Shown: positions 24,250-32,410 of the stretch, piece after piece
How the letters are laid out: every line of letters starts with the position of its first letter
How positions within the stretch are numbered: position 1 is the stretch's first letter
Source: JAEWWD01 sp964440115
GTDB taxonomy: Bacteria > Bacillota > Clostridia > Christensenellales > CAG-138
Length of the DNA stretch: 64,000 bases
Direction of reading: 5' to 3'
Assembly: GCA_964440115.1 (NCBI GenBank)
Contig: CAYTPV010000005.1
Coordinates: 313,647 to 377,646, forward strand
Program-made: the position numbers and the translations under genes
Notes under the pieces: model-generated
Database searches by the model: none
What the model was told of the DNA's origin: nothing
The model's input: only the letters and a program-made list of their open reading frames with translations

Positions 24250-25755
24250 CTATACTTTGTGTTTGCGCCCCGCCGCCGAAAGTATCAGCACAGGCGTGCC
24301 TTCTGCGAACGGTTCCGTCAGGCCGGGGTTCCACGCTTTGAGCTGCGCCACTGTGACGCCGTGGCGCTTGCCAACATCCCAGAACGTTTCGCCGGCGGGC
24401 GCAAAGCTCACGATGATGCCATTTTCACGCAGTACGGGTTCGGCGGGTTCGGCCGAGACCGCAAGCGTGACCTGCTGCAGTTCGTTGACCATGGCTTCCG
24501 TTTCCAGCACATAGTCCACATATACGGTGCGGTTGGTGCCGCTTGCGCGCGCCTGCAGCACACGAACGGTAATCTCCGCATCGGGGGAGTAGGGGGTATT
24601 GAGCGTGCAGCGGAAGGGGACATCCTCTTCAAACCCCATCAGCACGCTTTCCTCGCTCTGGAAAACGATGCTTGTAACAAGCAGGCCGTCTACCGCAAGC
24701 TGGTCGTTATCATCGGATGTGCCGAGCACCGTGGGGCGGGCGTTTACGAATGCTACGCGCGAAATATCGGGAAGACCATCCGGAACGCGAAGCGTTTCAT
24801 GGATGGGGCAGATCTGCCGCACGACGGCCACCGGGTTGAGCTGTTCCATGGTCTCGCGCGCGGTGTTGATGCCCTGATCCGGCGCGTATGCGTCCGCAAG
24901 TGCGTTCATGCGCTCGCGCGCGATGCAGCTTGCGTCCAGCATGACGCTGGCTTCCAGATCCAGCGTGCCCGCGTCGGAATTGACGGTGAGGGACATATCG
25001 CGTACCGTGGGTGAGATATTGACAGTTTCGCAGGTGCGCGCATCGAGCTCCACGGGGATCAGCTCTTCAAACGGGAACTGCTGCGTGAGCTGGTTGAGCT
25101 GGCCGCTTTCGTCCAGATACAGCGCGGTCACATACAGCGTGCCCTGCACCGCTACGCCGTTTTCCTCAAGCGTTGCGTTCTGCATCTGCACCTGCGCGTC
25201 GGCAAGCAGTACCTGCTGTGCGTCGGGCGCTGAAATTTCTTCCCGCACATGCACCGTGCTGTTTCCTACAGGTTTGCGCCGTGCGGATTCTATTTCCATG
25301 AACTGCTTCTGGATATCATCCACGCCGCCGATATCCGCCAGCACCTGCACGCTGTCGTCCTGCTGCACGACGGCGTTCATTTCGGCTACGGTTTCCAGAT
25401 GCACGCGCCGGTCGTTGAGCGAATACCGAAGATCCATCAGCTGCGGCTTTACCTGCGCACGCATGCCCTCGCGCACGCCCTCAAGCGGTATGCTGTGGCT
25501 GTATTGCGTGGAAGCGCGCACGCCGAAGGGCTGATTCTCATTGTCCAGACAAAGCATCTGCAGCGTAAGGGTACCGTCTGACTGCACCCGTCCGGCCGAA
25601 CAGTGGGCGGCATCGTTCTGAATTTGCCCCTGTACATGCAGTATGCGCTGCGCCTCCCGCCCGGCAGGCAGCGGGATGTCACTCTCCACCAACGCCTGCG
25701 CCGCGGTCCTGCCCGCAACGCGCTCCATATTCAGTTCGTTCCAGATGGGTTCCAT
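24250..25755 (-). CDS. sipL: SPOCS/DUF3794 - LysM spore protein, SipL-like
   Basis: 501 residues. Repeated SPOCS (DUF3794) beta-rich units, seen at QRILHVQGQIQ, QQVLLADAQVQ and QLAVDGLLVTS, are followed by a C-terminal LysM domain (GETFWDVGKRHGVTVAQLKAWNP, ~450-495). This layout and length match clostridial SipL, which binds SpoIVA at the forespore surface and is needed for coat encasement. Other SPOCS-LysM proteins exist, so the symbol is probable, not certain. The stop codon abuts a family B hairpin. Confidence 0.78.
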   Translation of the reverse strand: MEPIWNELNMERVAGRTAAQALVESDIPLPAGREAQRILHVQGQIQNDAAHCSAGRVQSDGTLTLQMLCLDNENQPFGVRASTQYSHSIPLEGVREGMRAQVKPQLMDLRYSLNDRRVHLETVAEMNAVVQQDDSVQVLADIGGVDDIQKQFMEIESARRKPVGNSTVHVREEISAPDAQQVLLADAQVQMQNATLEENGVAVQGTLYVTALYLDESGQLNQLTQQFPFEELIPVELDARTCETVNISPTVRDMSLTVNSDAGTLDLEASVMLDASCIARERMNALADAYAPDQGINTARETMEQLNPVAVVRQICPIHETLRVPDGLPDISRVAFVNARPTVLGTSDDNDQLAVDGLLVTSIVFQSEESVLMGFEEDVPFRCTLNTPYSPDAEITVRVLQARASGTNRTVYVDYVLETEAMVNELQQVTLAVSAEPAEPVLRENGIIVSFAPAGETFWDVGKRHGVTVAQLKAWNPGLTEPFAEGTPVLILSAAGRKHKV

Positions 25756-25928
25756 TTAGCTGCACCTCTCTTAGTCGTTTAGTTCTGTCGTAACCAATAT
25801 ATGAATGGACAGACCGTTACAGAAGAGCAAAGCAAAAAATTACAAAAGGAATTATAAGGAATTTAAGGGCACCACCTTATTCATATGCAGGCAGGCGCGG
25901 CGGACATTCTTTTTTGGCCGCAGTGATG

Positions 25929-25957
25929 TTGCGCGGCGCTTTATTCGGTTGTATGAT
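25929..25957 (+). promoter_or_regulatory. Putative promoter of threonine deaminase gene
   Basis: TTGCGC (25929-25934), 17 bp, TATGAT (25952-25957). The rest of 25756-25992 is A/T-rich and shows no T-box or other recognised leader. Confidence 0.45.
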
Positions 25958-25992
25958 GTTAAAAAAGACCCACACGACGGGGAGGAAGAACC

Positions 25993-27186
25993 ATGCCGAT
26001 TACGCTTGACGATATTCGAGAAGCAAAAACGCGGATTGCGCCGTATGTGCGCCACACCGATATTACGCAGATGCAGCTTCCCGACGGCGGCGATCTGTAT
26101 ATCAAACTGGAAAGTCTGCAGTTTACCGGCGCGTTCAAGGTACGCGGCGCGTTCAACTGCATACTGCAGTTAACAGAAGCCCAGCGGAAGGCGGGGGTGC
26201 TCGCCGCATCCGCAGGCAACCACGCACAGGGCGTTGCGCGGGCCGCGAGGGAGCTGGGGCTTGAATGCACCATTGTCATGCCGGCTGGCGCGCCGCTTTC
26301 CAAAATCGCCGCAACGGAGCATTACGGCGCAAAGGTGGTGCTGCACGGCGCGGCCTACGACGACGCGTACGCGCACGCGCTCAAGCTGGTGGAAAAAACG
26401 GGCGCGACTTTTATCCATCCCTTCAACGACGAACGTGTCATCGCGGGGCAGGGGACGATCGGCTTGGAAATACTTGAGGATGTCCCCGCCGGGCAGATAC
26501 TGGTGCCGCTCGGCGGCGGCGGGCTTGCCGCGGGCGTGGCTATCGCCGCCAAGGGCATAGACCCGACGATACGCGTTATCGGCGTAGAGCCCGCGAGCGC
26601 GGCGTCCATGCGCTCCTCCATACAGGCGCAGCGCATCGTAACGCTGGCCTCTGCCAACACCATTGCGGACGGAATTGCCGTAAAGACCCCCGGCGATCTT
26701 ACCTATCCGCTGTGCCGGGATTATCTGGACGATGTCATTACCGTGGAGGACGACGATATTGCGCGCGCCATATTGCACCTTCTTGAAAAATGCAAAATCG
26801 TCAGCGAGGGCGCGGGCGCGGCGGGCGTAGCGGCGTTACTTTCCAAAAAAGTGCCGCTTCTGAATGATCGGCCCACTGTGGCATTGCTTTCGGGCGGCAA
26901 CATCGACGTGACCATGATTTCGCGCATCATAGACAAAGGTCTGCTGCGTACAGGCAGAAAGACGGTGATCCGCACCACGCTTTCGGATAAGCCGGGCCAA
27001 CTCGTCAAGCTGCTTTCGCAGATTTCCACCACCGGCGCAAATATCGTAACGGTTACACACGACCGCATGGCGGCGGATATGAATGTGACCGAGCTTGCCG
27101 TGACGGTGGAGCTTGAAACGCGCGACAGGCGGCATGTATTTGAAATACGCAGCATGCTCGAAGACGCGGGCTACAAGCTGAATTAA
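25993..27186 (+). CDS. ilvA: Threonine ammonia-lyase (threonine deaminase) with ACT domain
   Basis: 397 residues. The PLP lysine lies in ESLQFTGAFKVRGAFN (about K50). ASAGNHAQGVARAA and the glycine loop PLGGGGLAAGVAIAA are intact. One ACT-like domain sits at the C-terminus (TTLSDKPGQLVKLLSQISTT). Converts threonine to 2-oxobutyrate and ammonia. The single short ACT domain matches the ~400-residue biodegradative/hybrid forms, so tdcB is an alternative name. RBS GGGGAGGAAGAACC. Confidence 0.88.
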   Translation: MPITLDDIREAKTRIAPYVRHTDITQMQLPDGGDLYIKLESLQFTGAFKVRGAFNCILQLTEAQRKAGVLAASAGNHAQGVARAARELGLECTIVMPAGAPLSKIAATEHYGAKVVLHGAAYDDAYAHALKLVEKTGATFIHPFNDERVIAGQGTIGLEILEDVPAGQILVPLGGGGLAAGVAIAAKGIDPTIRVIGVEPASAASMRSSIQAQRIVTLASANTIADGIAVKTPGDLTYPLCRDYLDDVITVEDDDIARAILHLLEKCKIVSEGAGAAGVAALLSKKVPLLNDRPTVALLSGGNIDVTMISRIIDKGLLRTGRKTVIRTTLSDKPGQLVKLLSQISTTGANIVTVTHDRMAADMNVTELAVTVELETRDRRHVFEIRSMLEDAGYKLN

Positions 27187-27212
27187 GAGTTTGCAATAGA
27201 TAGCCGAAAGCA

Positions 27213-27246
27213 CAAGAGGAAGAAATCATATGATTTCTTCCTCTTG
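27213..27246 (+). terminator. 16-bp perfect hairpin after threonine deaminase gene
   Basis: CAAGAGGAAGAAATCA pairs fully with TGATTTCTTCCTCTTG around TA. No T run follows, so its role as a terminator is uncertain. Confidence 0.55.
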
Positions 27247-27265
27247 CGATTCCCTCTCCTTGCAT

Positions 27266-27330
27266 GTATCGACAGCGCTTTCGCGCCACGACTCTAAATG
27301 ATTGCGCGGGGGTGCTGCCCCCATATAATT
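27266..27330 (+). repeat. Diverged family A repeat (copy 5)
   Basis: TATCGACAGCGCTTTCGCGC, then an A/T-rich part, then GCGCGGGGGTGCTGCCCCC. It has the same order as family A (short hairpin after TATCG, A/T spacer, G/C hairpin) but the stems differ. Directly followed by a family B element. Confidence 0.45.
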
Positions 27331-27331
27331 T

Positions 27332-27459
27332 GTCAAAGCTGATGACATGTGCGTCAGCTTTGACACCTTGCACAAATGCCGACCGCGCCAGAAGGGCGCA
27401 GGCATTTGTGTGAAAACCCGCCGAGCGATTTCGCAAAAATGGCGTAGCCATTTTTGCGA
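27332..27459 (-). repeat. Family B three-hairpin 3' element, copy 2 (downstream of sigF)
   Basis: Plus-strand view: hairpin I GTCAAAGCTGAT-[GACATGTGC]-GTCAGCTTTGAC (27332-27364), ACCTTG, hairpin II CACAAATGCC...GGCATTTGTG with an inner GCGCC-agaa-GGGCGC, GAAAACCCGCCGAGCGATTT, hairpin III CGCAAAAATGGC-gta-GCCATTTTTGCG (27432-27458). The sigF stop codon begins at 27460, so hairpin III directly follows the ORF in the mRNA. Confidence 0.85.
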
Positions 27460-28200
27460 TTAACGCGACGCGTCTCTTAACTTGCTGATGATGCGGTTTT
27501 CCAGCCGCGAAATCTGCACCTGCGATACGCCCATGAGCCGCGCGATTTCCGATTGTGTCTTATCCTGAAAATACCGCAGCACGATGAGTTGGCGTTCACG
27601 GGCTTCGAGCTGCCCCAGCAGCTCCTTCAACAGTATCTTATCGACAACGCCGGTATCCTCGCCGCTTTCAGATTGCTGCATGCGATCTAAAAGCGTTGCG
27701 TCCGAACCGTCGTCGTACACATGCTCGTAAAGCGAAACGTGTGGGCGCACTGCTTCGAGCGCCACGGCGATATCTTCAGGGTCTGCTTCGACTTCCCTCG
27801 CAAGCTCGAGTATACCGGGGTCGCCGCCCAGCGTACGCCGCAGGCGTTCCTGCGCGGCCGCCGCTTTGGTGGCAAGTTCCTTAATGGAGCGGCTGACCTT
27901 GATCATGCCGTCGTCGCGCAAAAACCGCTTGATTTCGCCCGCGATCATGGGCACCGCGTAAGTGGAAAATCGAACGTTAAACTGTTCGTCGTAATTCTGA
28001 ATGGCCTTCACCAGTCCCAGGCAGCCGATCTGGAACAGATCGTCAAACTCCACGCCGCGGCCAAGATATTTCTTTACAATCGATTTGACCAGCGCCGTGT
28101 TATGTCTGACCAGATTGTCCATCGCCGCATCGTCCCCTGTCTGCGCACAGCGGATGAGTGCCAATACCTCCTCATGGGGAAGCGGCGCCGCGTCCATCAT
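27460..28200 (-). CDS. sigF: Forespore sigma factor SigF
   Basis: 246 residues, third gene of a spoIIA operon. Region 2 (LVRHNTALVKSIVKKYLGRG, FDDLFQIGCLGLVKAIQNYD, FSTYAVPMIAGEIKRFLRDD), region 3 and region 4 (SEIARLMGVSQVQISRLENRI) are complete. No pro-sequence, unlike SigE/SigK. It overlaps spoIIAB by 4 bp (ATGA). Its activity is expected to be held by SpoIIAB until SpoIIAA is dephosphorylated. Confidence 0.95.
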   Translation of the reverse strand: MMDAAPLPHEEVLALIRCAQTGDDAAMDNLVRHNTALVKSIVKKYLGRGVEFDDLFQIGCLGLVKAIQNYDEQFNVRFSTYAVPMIAGEIKRFLRDDGMIKVSRSIKELATKAAAAQERLRRTLGGDPGILELAREVEADPEDIAVALEAVRPHVSLYEHVYDDGSDATLLDRMQQSESGEDTGVVDKILLKELLGQLEARERQLIVLRYFQDKTQSEIARLMGVSQVQISRLENRIISKLRDASR

Positions 28201-28631
28201 TGCAGTCCCTGCCTTTTGATGGTCTTTTTCATGGTGACCGCAGTGCCTTCTCCGACCTTGGAGGTGACATGCACTTCATCCATGAAAGTTTCCATCAGCG
28301 TAAATCCCATACCCGAGCGTTCAAGTTCCGGGTGGGAAGTATAAAACGGCTGCCGCGCCAGCTCTACGTCCGGCATGCCGACGCCCTGATCCATCACGCG
28401 GATGATGCAGGTATCGCCGCCGAGCTCGCACTCCAGCGTCACCATGCCCAGATTGCCGCCGTATCCGTGTATGATAGCGTTCGTCACCGCTTCGGATACC
28501 GCTGTGCGCACATCGGTCAGTTCCTCAATGGTGGGGTTGAGCTGCGTAAGAAACGCGCCTGCGACAGAGCGCGCAAACGCCTCATTCTGTGAAAGGCTTA
28601 AAAATTCCAGGTGCATCCGGTTGTCATGCAT
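28197..28631 (-). CDS. spoIIAB: Anti-sigma F factor / serine kinase SpoIIAB
   Basis: About 144 residues of the GHKL ATPase fold. N-box region TAVSEAVTNAIIHGYGG, the second ATP motif MDQGVGMPD and the ERSGMGFTLMETFMDEV lid region are present. It binds SigF and phosphorylates SpoIIAA. The start at 28631 (MHDNRMHLEF) has GAGGGG seven bases upstream; a TTG at 28655 and an ATG at 28637 are alternatives. Confidence 0.93.
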   Translation of the reverse strand: MHDNRMHLEFLSLSQNEAFARSVAGAFLTQLNPTIEELTDVRTAVSEAVTNAIIHGYGGNLGMVTLECELGGDTCIIRVMDQGVGMPDVELARQPFYTSHPELERSGMGFTLMETFMDEVHVTSKVGEGTAVTMKKTIKRQGLQ

Positions 28632-28667
28632 GACCATACCCCTCTTTTCCCCCAAATGTGTTCTCCG

Positions 28668-28973
28668 TTATGCACGCTCTACCAATGCGTAGAGTCCGGC
28701 GATACGGAATATGCGGTCGATGGATACGGGTACGCCGCTTAAGAGCAGCCGTCCGCCCCGTTCCGTAAGCGCGCGGTATCGCCCCAGAATCACTCCGAGA
28801 CCCGAGCTGTCCATGAACTGTACGCCGGACATATCCAGCACCAACTCTTTTACCATGGGATCGGAAATTAGCGCGTCCAGCGCTCCGCGGACGGATTCCG
28901 CGCTGTGATGATCCAGCTCACCCGAGAGCGTCACCTTCACGCGCTGCCCCTTGCGGGTAGCGTTGAGTTCCAA
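28668..28973 (-). CDS. spoIIAA: Anti-anti-sigma factor SpoIIAA
   Basis: 101-residue STAS-domain protein. The phosphorylatable serine is in MSGVQFMDSSGLGVILGRY. Opening strand QRVKVTLSGELDHHSAE fits SpoIIAA. The TTG at 28973 has a perfect AAAGGAGGG seven bases upstream. The longer form from 29018 has no such site and would put the start very close to the promoter. First gene of spoIIA. Confidence 0.9.
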   Translation of the reverse strand: MELNATRKGQRVKVTLSGELDHHSAESVRGALDALISDPMVKELVLDMSGVQFMDSSGLGVILGRYRALTERGGRLLLSGVPVSIDRIFRIAGLYALVERA

Positions 28974-29037
28974 AGAAATCCCTCCTTTGCCGGGGTTATT
29001 TCCGGCATGCCTGATCATTTAGACAAAGCCTATTTAG

Positions 29038-29063
29038 AATTCTCTGTCTGTTTGCCCGCTCCT
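29038..29063 (-). promoter_or_regulatory. Sigma-H type promoter of the spoIIA operon
   Basis: Minus strand: AGGAGCG (29057-29063), 11 bp, AGAGAATT (29038-29045). This fits the sigma-H pattern AGGAWWW-N11-12-RNNGAATW at the core positions. Distance to the TTG start is about 60 nt. Confidence 0.72.
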
Positions 29064-29104
29064 TTGTAAAAAGGAGGGGGCTTCTGTCTTAAATGCACTT
29101 TGCT

Positions 29105-29111
29105 TGTCGAA
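29105..29111 (+). promoter_or_regulatory. Spo0A box upstream of spoIIA promoter
   Basis: TGTCGAA, an exact match to the 0A box TGNCGAA, 42 bp upstream of the sigma-H -35. The Bacillus spoIIA promoter is also activated by Spo0A-P from upstream boxes. The rest of 29112-29300 shows no gene. Confidence 0.55.
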
Positions 29112-29300
29112 TGGCTGTTTTGGGAATGAAAAAAACAGATTCCCCCACATGCAGTATGCCCATGCAGGAATAGAATGATACGTGCAGGCATAAAAAAGTG
29201 CGCGCATGCGATAACGAGTCATAACGGATGCTCTCTGGCATGCCTGCGCATAGTTCCCCATATATTTGGAGCAAGTGCAAACGCGAAATGAGGAAGCGGG

Positions 29301-30404
29301 ATGAAGGCATTCACGATGGCGCTGCGCATAGCGGTGGCCGCCGTACTGGCGGTCTTTCTTGTGTTTGCGCCGCCGTACCTGCAGCAGGCGCTGGGTCACG
29401 ACTATTACCGCGAATGGCTCACCGGCGAGCGTGAGCCGTGGAACGGCGTGCTGACGATGTGGCATGTAGTGGAATTCAAGACTGCGCAGGGCAGCGTGAC
29501 ATCCTACCTCGAAAGCGTAGCCGCGCAGTACGAGCGTGCGCACCCGGGCGTATACATTGAGGTGCTGGGGCTATCGCCTGAAGCGGTACGCGAGCGGCTT
29601 TCCCGCGGGGAACACCCGCACCTGTGGTCGTTTCCCATGGGCGAATGCGCCGCGGAGCAGTTCGCGCCGCTCACCATAGACCTGCCCGCGTTTGCGGGCA
29701 ATATCGTGCCGCTGCGGCAGAAGGGCAAAATCTACGCCGCCCCGTACATGTACAGCGGCTATTTCCTGCTGGGGAATACCGTGCTGATACAGGAACTGGG
29801 CTTAGCCTGGCCTTCGGATACATCAGCGCTTGCGGACACGCTGCAGCAGGCCATAGATGCGCGCTCAACGGGGCGCTACGGCGCTGTATGTGCACCGCCC
29901 CTGCAGGCGGCAAGACTGGGCTTAAAGGGCAAAATGGCACTCGACGGCGATTTCAAGGCCTCTCAGGTGCCGTTTATGATAGGCGATGCCCGCACGTTCG
30001 GCGATTTGTCGCGCAAAATGGCGTCCGGCGGGTTTACGTTCGACGCCATGCCTCTTGGCGGATTTACGGAGCAGGTGCAGTATATCGGCATAGATTCGCA
30101 GGCAAGCGGCGGCCATGCGGAGCATGCGGCGGGGTTTGTGTCGATGCTGATGGGGGAAAGCGCGCAAAGGAAAGTGACGGCGCTCGGCGCTATCCCTGCT
30201 GTCAAACTTTCGGAGGAGCCGCAGTTTGCGGATGGCCAGCTGCAGGGGTTTTATAAGGCGTATGCCTCGCCCGTCTGCCCTGACCCGGCGCTCTGGCAGC
30301 AATCCCGGACGACGCTTCGCGATGAGGCGCTTACAGCGCTTGGCGGCGGTGAAGAGGCGCGCCGGACATTTGAAGAGCACATCAACGCCGTTTTGCCCCG
30401 CTGA
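29301..30404 (+). CDS. Extracellular solute-binding-like protein, orphan
   Basis: 367 residues with an uncleaved-looking N-terminal hydrophobic helix (about 5-30). The rest resembles ABC sugar-binding proteins (VLTMWHVVEFKTAQGSV..., YERAHPGVYIEVLGLSPE, KIYAAPYMYSGYFLLGNT). No lipobox cysteine is seen. No permease or ATPase gene is adjacent, so a transport role is unsupported; a membrane-anchored sensor or spore-envelope role is possible. Divergent from spoIIA. Start ATG 29301 has GAGGAAG 9 bases upstream. Confidence 0.65.
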   Translation: MKAFTMALRIAVAAVLAVFLVFAPPYLQQALGHDYYREWLTGEREPWNGVLTMWHVVEFKTAQGSVTSYLESVAAQYERAHPGVYIEVLGLSPEAVRERLSRGEHPHLWSFPMGECAAEQFAPLTIDLPAFAGNIVPLRQKGKIYAAPYMYSGYFLLGNTVLIQELGLAWPSDTSALADTLQQAIDARSTGRYGAVCAPPLQAARLGLKGKMALDGDFKASQVPFMIGDARTFGDLSRKMASGGFTFDAMPLGGFTEQVQYIGIDSQASGGHAEHAAGFVSMLMGESAQRKVTALGAIPAVKLSEEPQFADGQLQGFYKAYASPVCPDPALWQQSRTTLRDEALTALGGGEEARRTFEEHINAVLPR

Positions 30405-30484
30405 GACTCACGTATACCTGCAACAGGGCCGGCATGGGGCGGCAATCGCCCAGTTTTCTACATACGTTGACAAACTTGCCCGCG

Positions 30485-30513
30485 TTGCACAATGCGCACA
30501 CATGCGGTACAAT
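30485..30513 (+). promoter_or_regulatory. Promoter of murB-rapZ operon
   Basis: TTGCAC (30485-30490), 17 bp, TACAAT (30508-30513). A TTGACA also occurs at about 30468 with a weaker -10. Confidence 0.55.
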
Positions 30514-30556
30514 AAAATAACGAATCGGCATTTGAGCCTGAAGAAGGAGCGGCGTA

Positions 30557-31456
30557 TTGCGGCAGCTCGACGCGCTGTTCGAACAGCTTGCGAATATAGA
30601 TATCCGGCGTGACGTACCCATGCGCACGCTGACGACATTCCGGCTGGGCGGCCCTGCCGACGCGGTTCTTTTTGCGCGTGCGGAAGAAGACGTGCCGCGC
30701 GCCGTTTCAGTCTGCGGCAGTCTGGGTATACCCTATTATGTCATAGGCAACGGGTCCAATCTCATCGTACGGGATGGCGGAATCCGAGGCCTTGTCATCG
30801 TGATTGGTTCCGGGTTGTCGGATATTAAGCGGCAGGGCGATCTGGTAACCGCGGGAGCGGGCGTTTCGCTTACACAGCTTAGCCGCCGTCTGCTGGAAAT
30901 GGGGCTGATGGGCTTTGAATGGGCCTGCGGTATCCCCGGCGCTTTGGGCGGCGCCTGCGCCATGAACGCGGGCGCGTACGGCGGAGAAATGTCGCAGGTT
31001 TTAAGAAGCCTTCGGGTTGTTGAAAATGGCGGCATCGCGGAATATGCGGCAAAGAGCGATGAATTCGGCTACCGCGTGAGCCCCTATATCGCGCCGGAGC
31101 GCATCGTACTAAGCGCCGTGCTCGAACTCAAGCCCGATGACGGCGGCGCAGCCGATCGGCAGGCCGACTATATGCATCGTAGGCAGCAAAAGCAGCCGCT
31201 CTCCTTCCCAAGCGCGGGCAGCATATTCAAACGTCCGCCGGGGCATTTTGCCGGAGCGCTCATTGAGAGCGCCGGATTAAAAGGAGAAAGTGTCGGCGGC
31301 GCGCAGGTCAGCGAACTGCATGCCGGGTTTATTATCAACACGGGCGGCGCTACGGCGGACGATGTTCTTCGGCTCATTGATCGCGTACGCGAACGCGTGC
31401 TTGCGGTGCATGGCATAGAACTGCACTGCGAGCCTAAAATCTGGGGTGAAGATTAA
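30557..31456 (+). CDS. murB: UDP-N-acetylenolpyruvoylglucosamine reductase MurB
   Basis: 299 residues, type IIa MurB size. FAD-binding motif YVIGNGSNLIVRDGG, substrate region GIPGALGGACAMNAGAYGGE, and the catalytic serine motif SFPSAGSIFKRP are intact. Reduces the enolpyruvyl group in peptidoglycan precursor synthesis, using NADPH. The TTG start follows AAGGAG. Followed by rapZ, a frequent Firmicutes neighbour. Confidence 0.95.
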   Translation: MRQLDALFEQLANIDIRRDVPMRTLTTFRLGGPADAVLFARAEEDVPRAVSVCGSLGIPYYVIGNGSNLIVRDGGIRGLVIVIGSGLSDIKRQGDLVTAGAGVSLTQLSRRLLEMGLMGFEWACGIPGALGGACAMNAGAYGGEMSQVLRSLRVVENGGIAEYAAKSDEFGYRVSPYIAPERIVLSAVLELKPDDGGAADRQADYMHRRQQKQPLSFPSAGSIFKRPPGHFAGALIESAGLKGESVGGAQVSELHAGFIINTGGATADDVLRLIDRVRERVLAVHGIELHCEPKIWGED

Positions 31457-31501
31457 CAGGTATTTTTCTGATATTTTTTGTATGAAAGGAGTCCAGCGGC
31501 C

Positions 31502-32410
31502 ATGGCCAATATGAATCTGCTCATCGTCACGGGCCTCTCGGGCGCGGGGAAATCCCTTGCGCTGCGGCGGCTGGAGGACCTTGGTTATTATTGTGTGGAC
31601 AACCTCCCCGTCAGCCTGCTTCCCGGCTTTTTGGAGCAATGCCGGTCCGCTTCACCGGCGGTGTCGAGGGCCGCTCTCGCCATCGACAGCCGTGAAAGCG
31701 TATTCGGTATAGACTGGGAACGCATGCTGACCGGCCTTGCATTGCCCGATGTGGATTACCGGATATTGTTCCTCGACTGCAGGGACGATGTACTGCAGCG
31801 CCGGTATTCGGAAACGCGGCGCAGGCACCCGCTTGCGAGCGGCGGGGATATTTCCCGCGGCATCGCGCGTGAGCGCGCGCTGCTGCAGGCGCTGCGCGAA
31901 CGCGCGCACGCCGTCATAGACACCAGCGACCTCAAACCCTTTGATTTTTATGCGCGGCTGGAGGAAGTACTCTCGCTGCAGCCGCTTTCGCATATGATGC
32001 TGTTGTTCATGAGCTTCGGCTATAAGCGCGGCATGCCCATCGACGCGGATATCGTGCTGGATATGCGGTTTCTGCCCAATCCGTTTTATGACGAAGGTCT
32101 CCGCCCCCTTTCGGGGTTGGACGAGCCTGTGCGCTCTTTTGTATTTGCGGATGCGCGCGCCGTGCCGTTTTTTGATGCTACCGAACGCCTGCTTCGGTTG
32201 ATGCTGCCCGGCTTTGCGGCGCAGGGCAAGCTGCGGCTGATGGTTGCGTTCGGCTGCACGGGCGGACGGCATCGCTCCGTCGCCGCGGCGGAGGAAATGG
32301 CGCGCCGCTTTGCGGACGGGCCGCACAGCGTACGCTGTTTTCACCGCGATTTGAGAGAAGAAGCGGATGATATCCGCTCGCGTTTTTCCCAGCAGGGAGG
32401 TAACGCATGA
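31502..32410 (+). CDS. rapZ: RapZ/YvcJ nucleotide-binding regulator
   Basis: 302 residues. Walker A in VTGLSGAGKSLALRRLED, and the C-terminal RapZ signature FGCTGGRHRSVAAAEEMA. In E. coli RapZ senses glucosamine-6-P and guides RNase E to GlmZ; in Firmicutes YvcJ binds and hydrolyses nucleotides and its target is less clear. ATG 31502 (12 bases after AAAGGAG) is preferred over TTG 31478. glmM lies later on the same strand, which suits an amino-sugar theme. Confidence 0.92.
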   Translation: MANMNLLIVTGLSGAGKSLALRRLEDLGYYCVDNLPVSLLPGFLEQCRSASPAVSRAALAIDSRESVFGIDWERMLTGLALPDVDYRILFLDCRDDVLQRRYSETRRRHPLASGGDISRGIARERALLQALRERAHAVIDTSDLKPFDFYARLEEVLSLQPLSHMMLLFMSFGYKRGMPIDADIVLDMRFLPNPFYDEGLRPLSGLDEPVRSFVFADARAVPFFDATERLLRLMLPGFAAQGKLRLMVAFGCTGGRHRSVAAAEEMARRFADGPHSVRCFHRDLREEADDIRSRFSQQGGNA

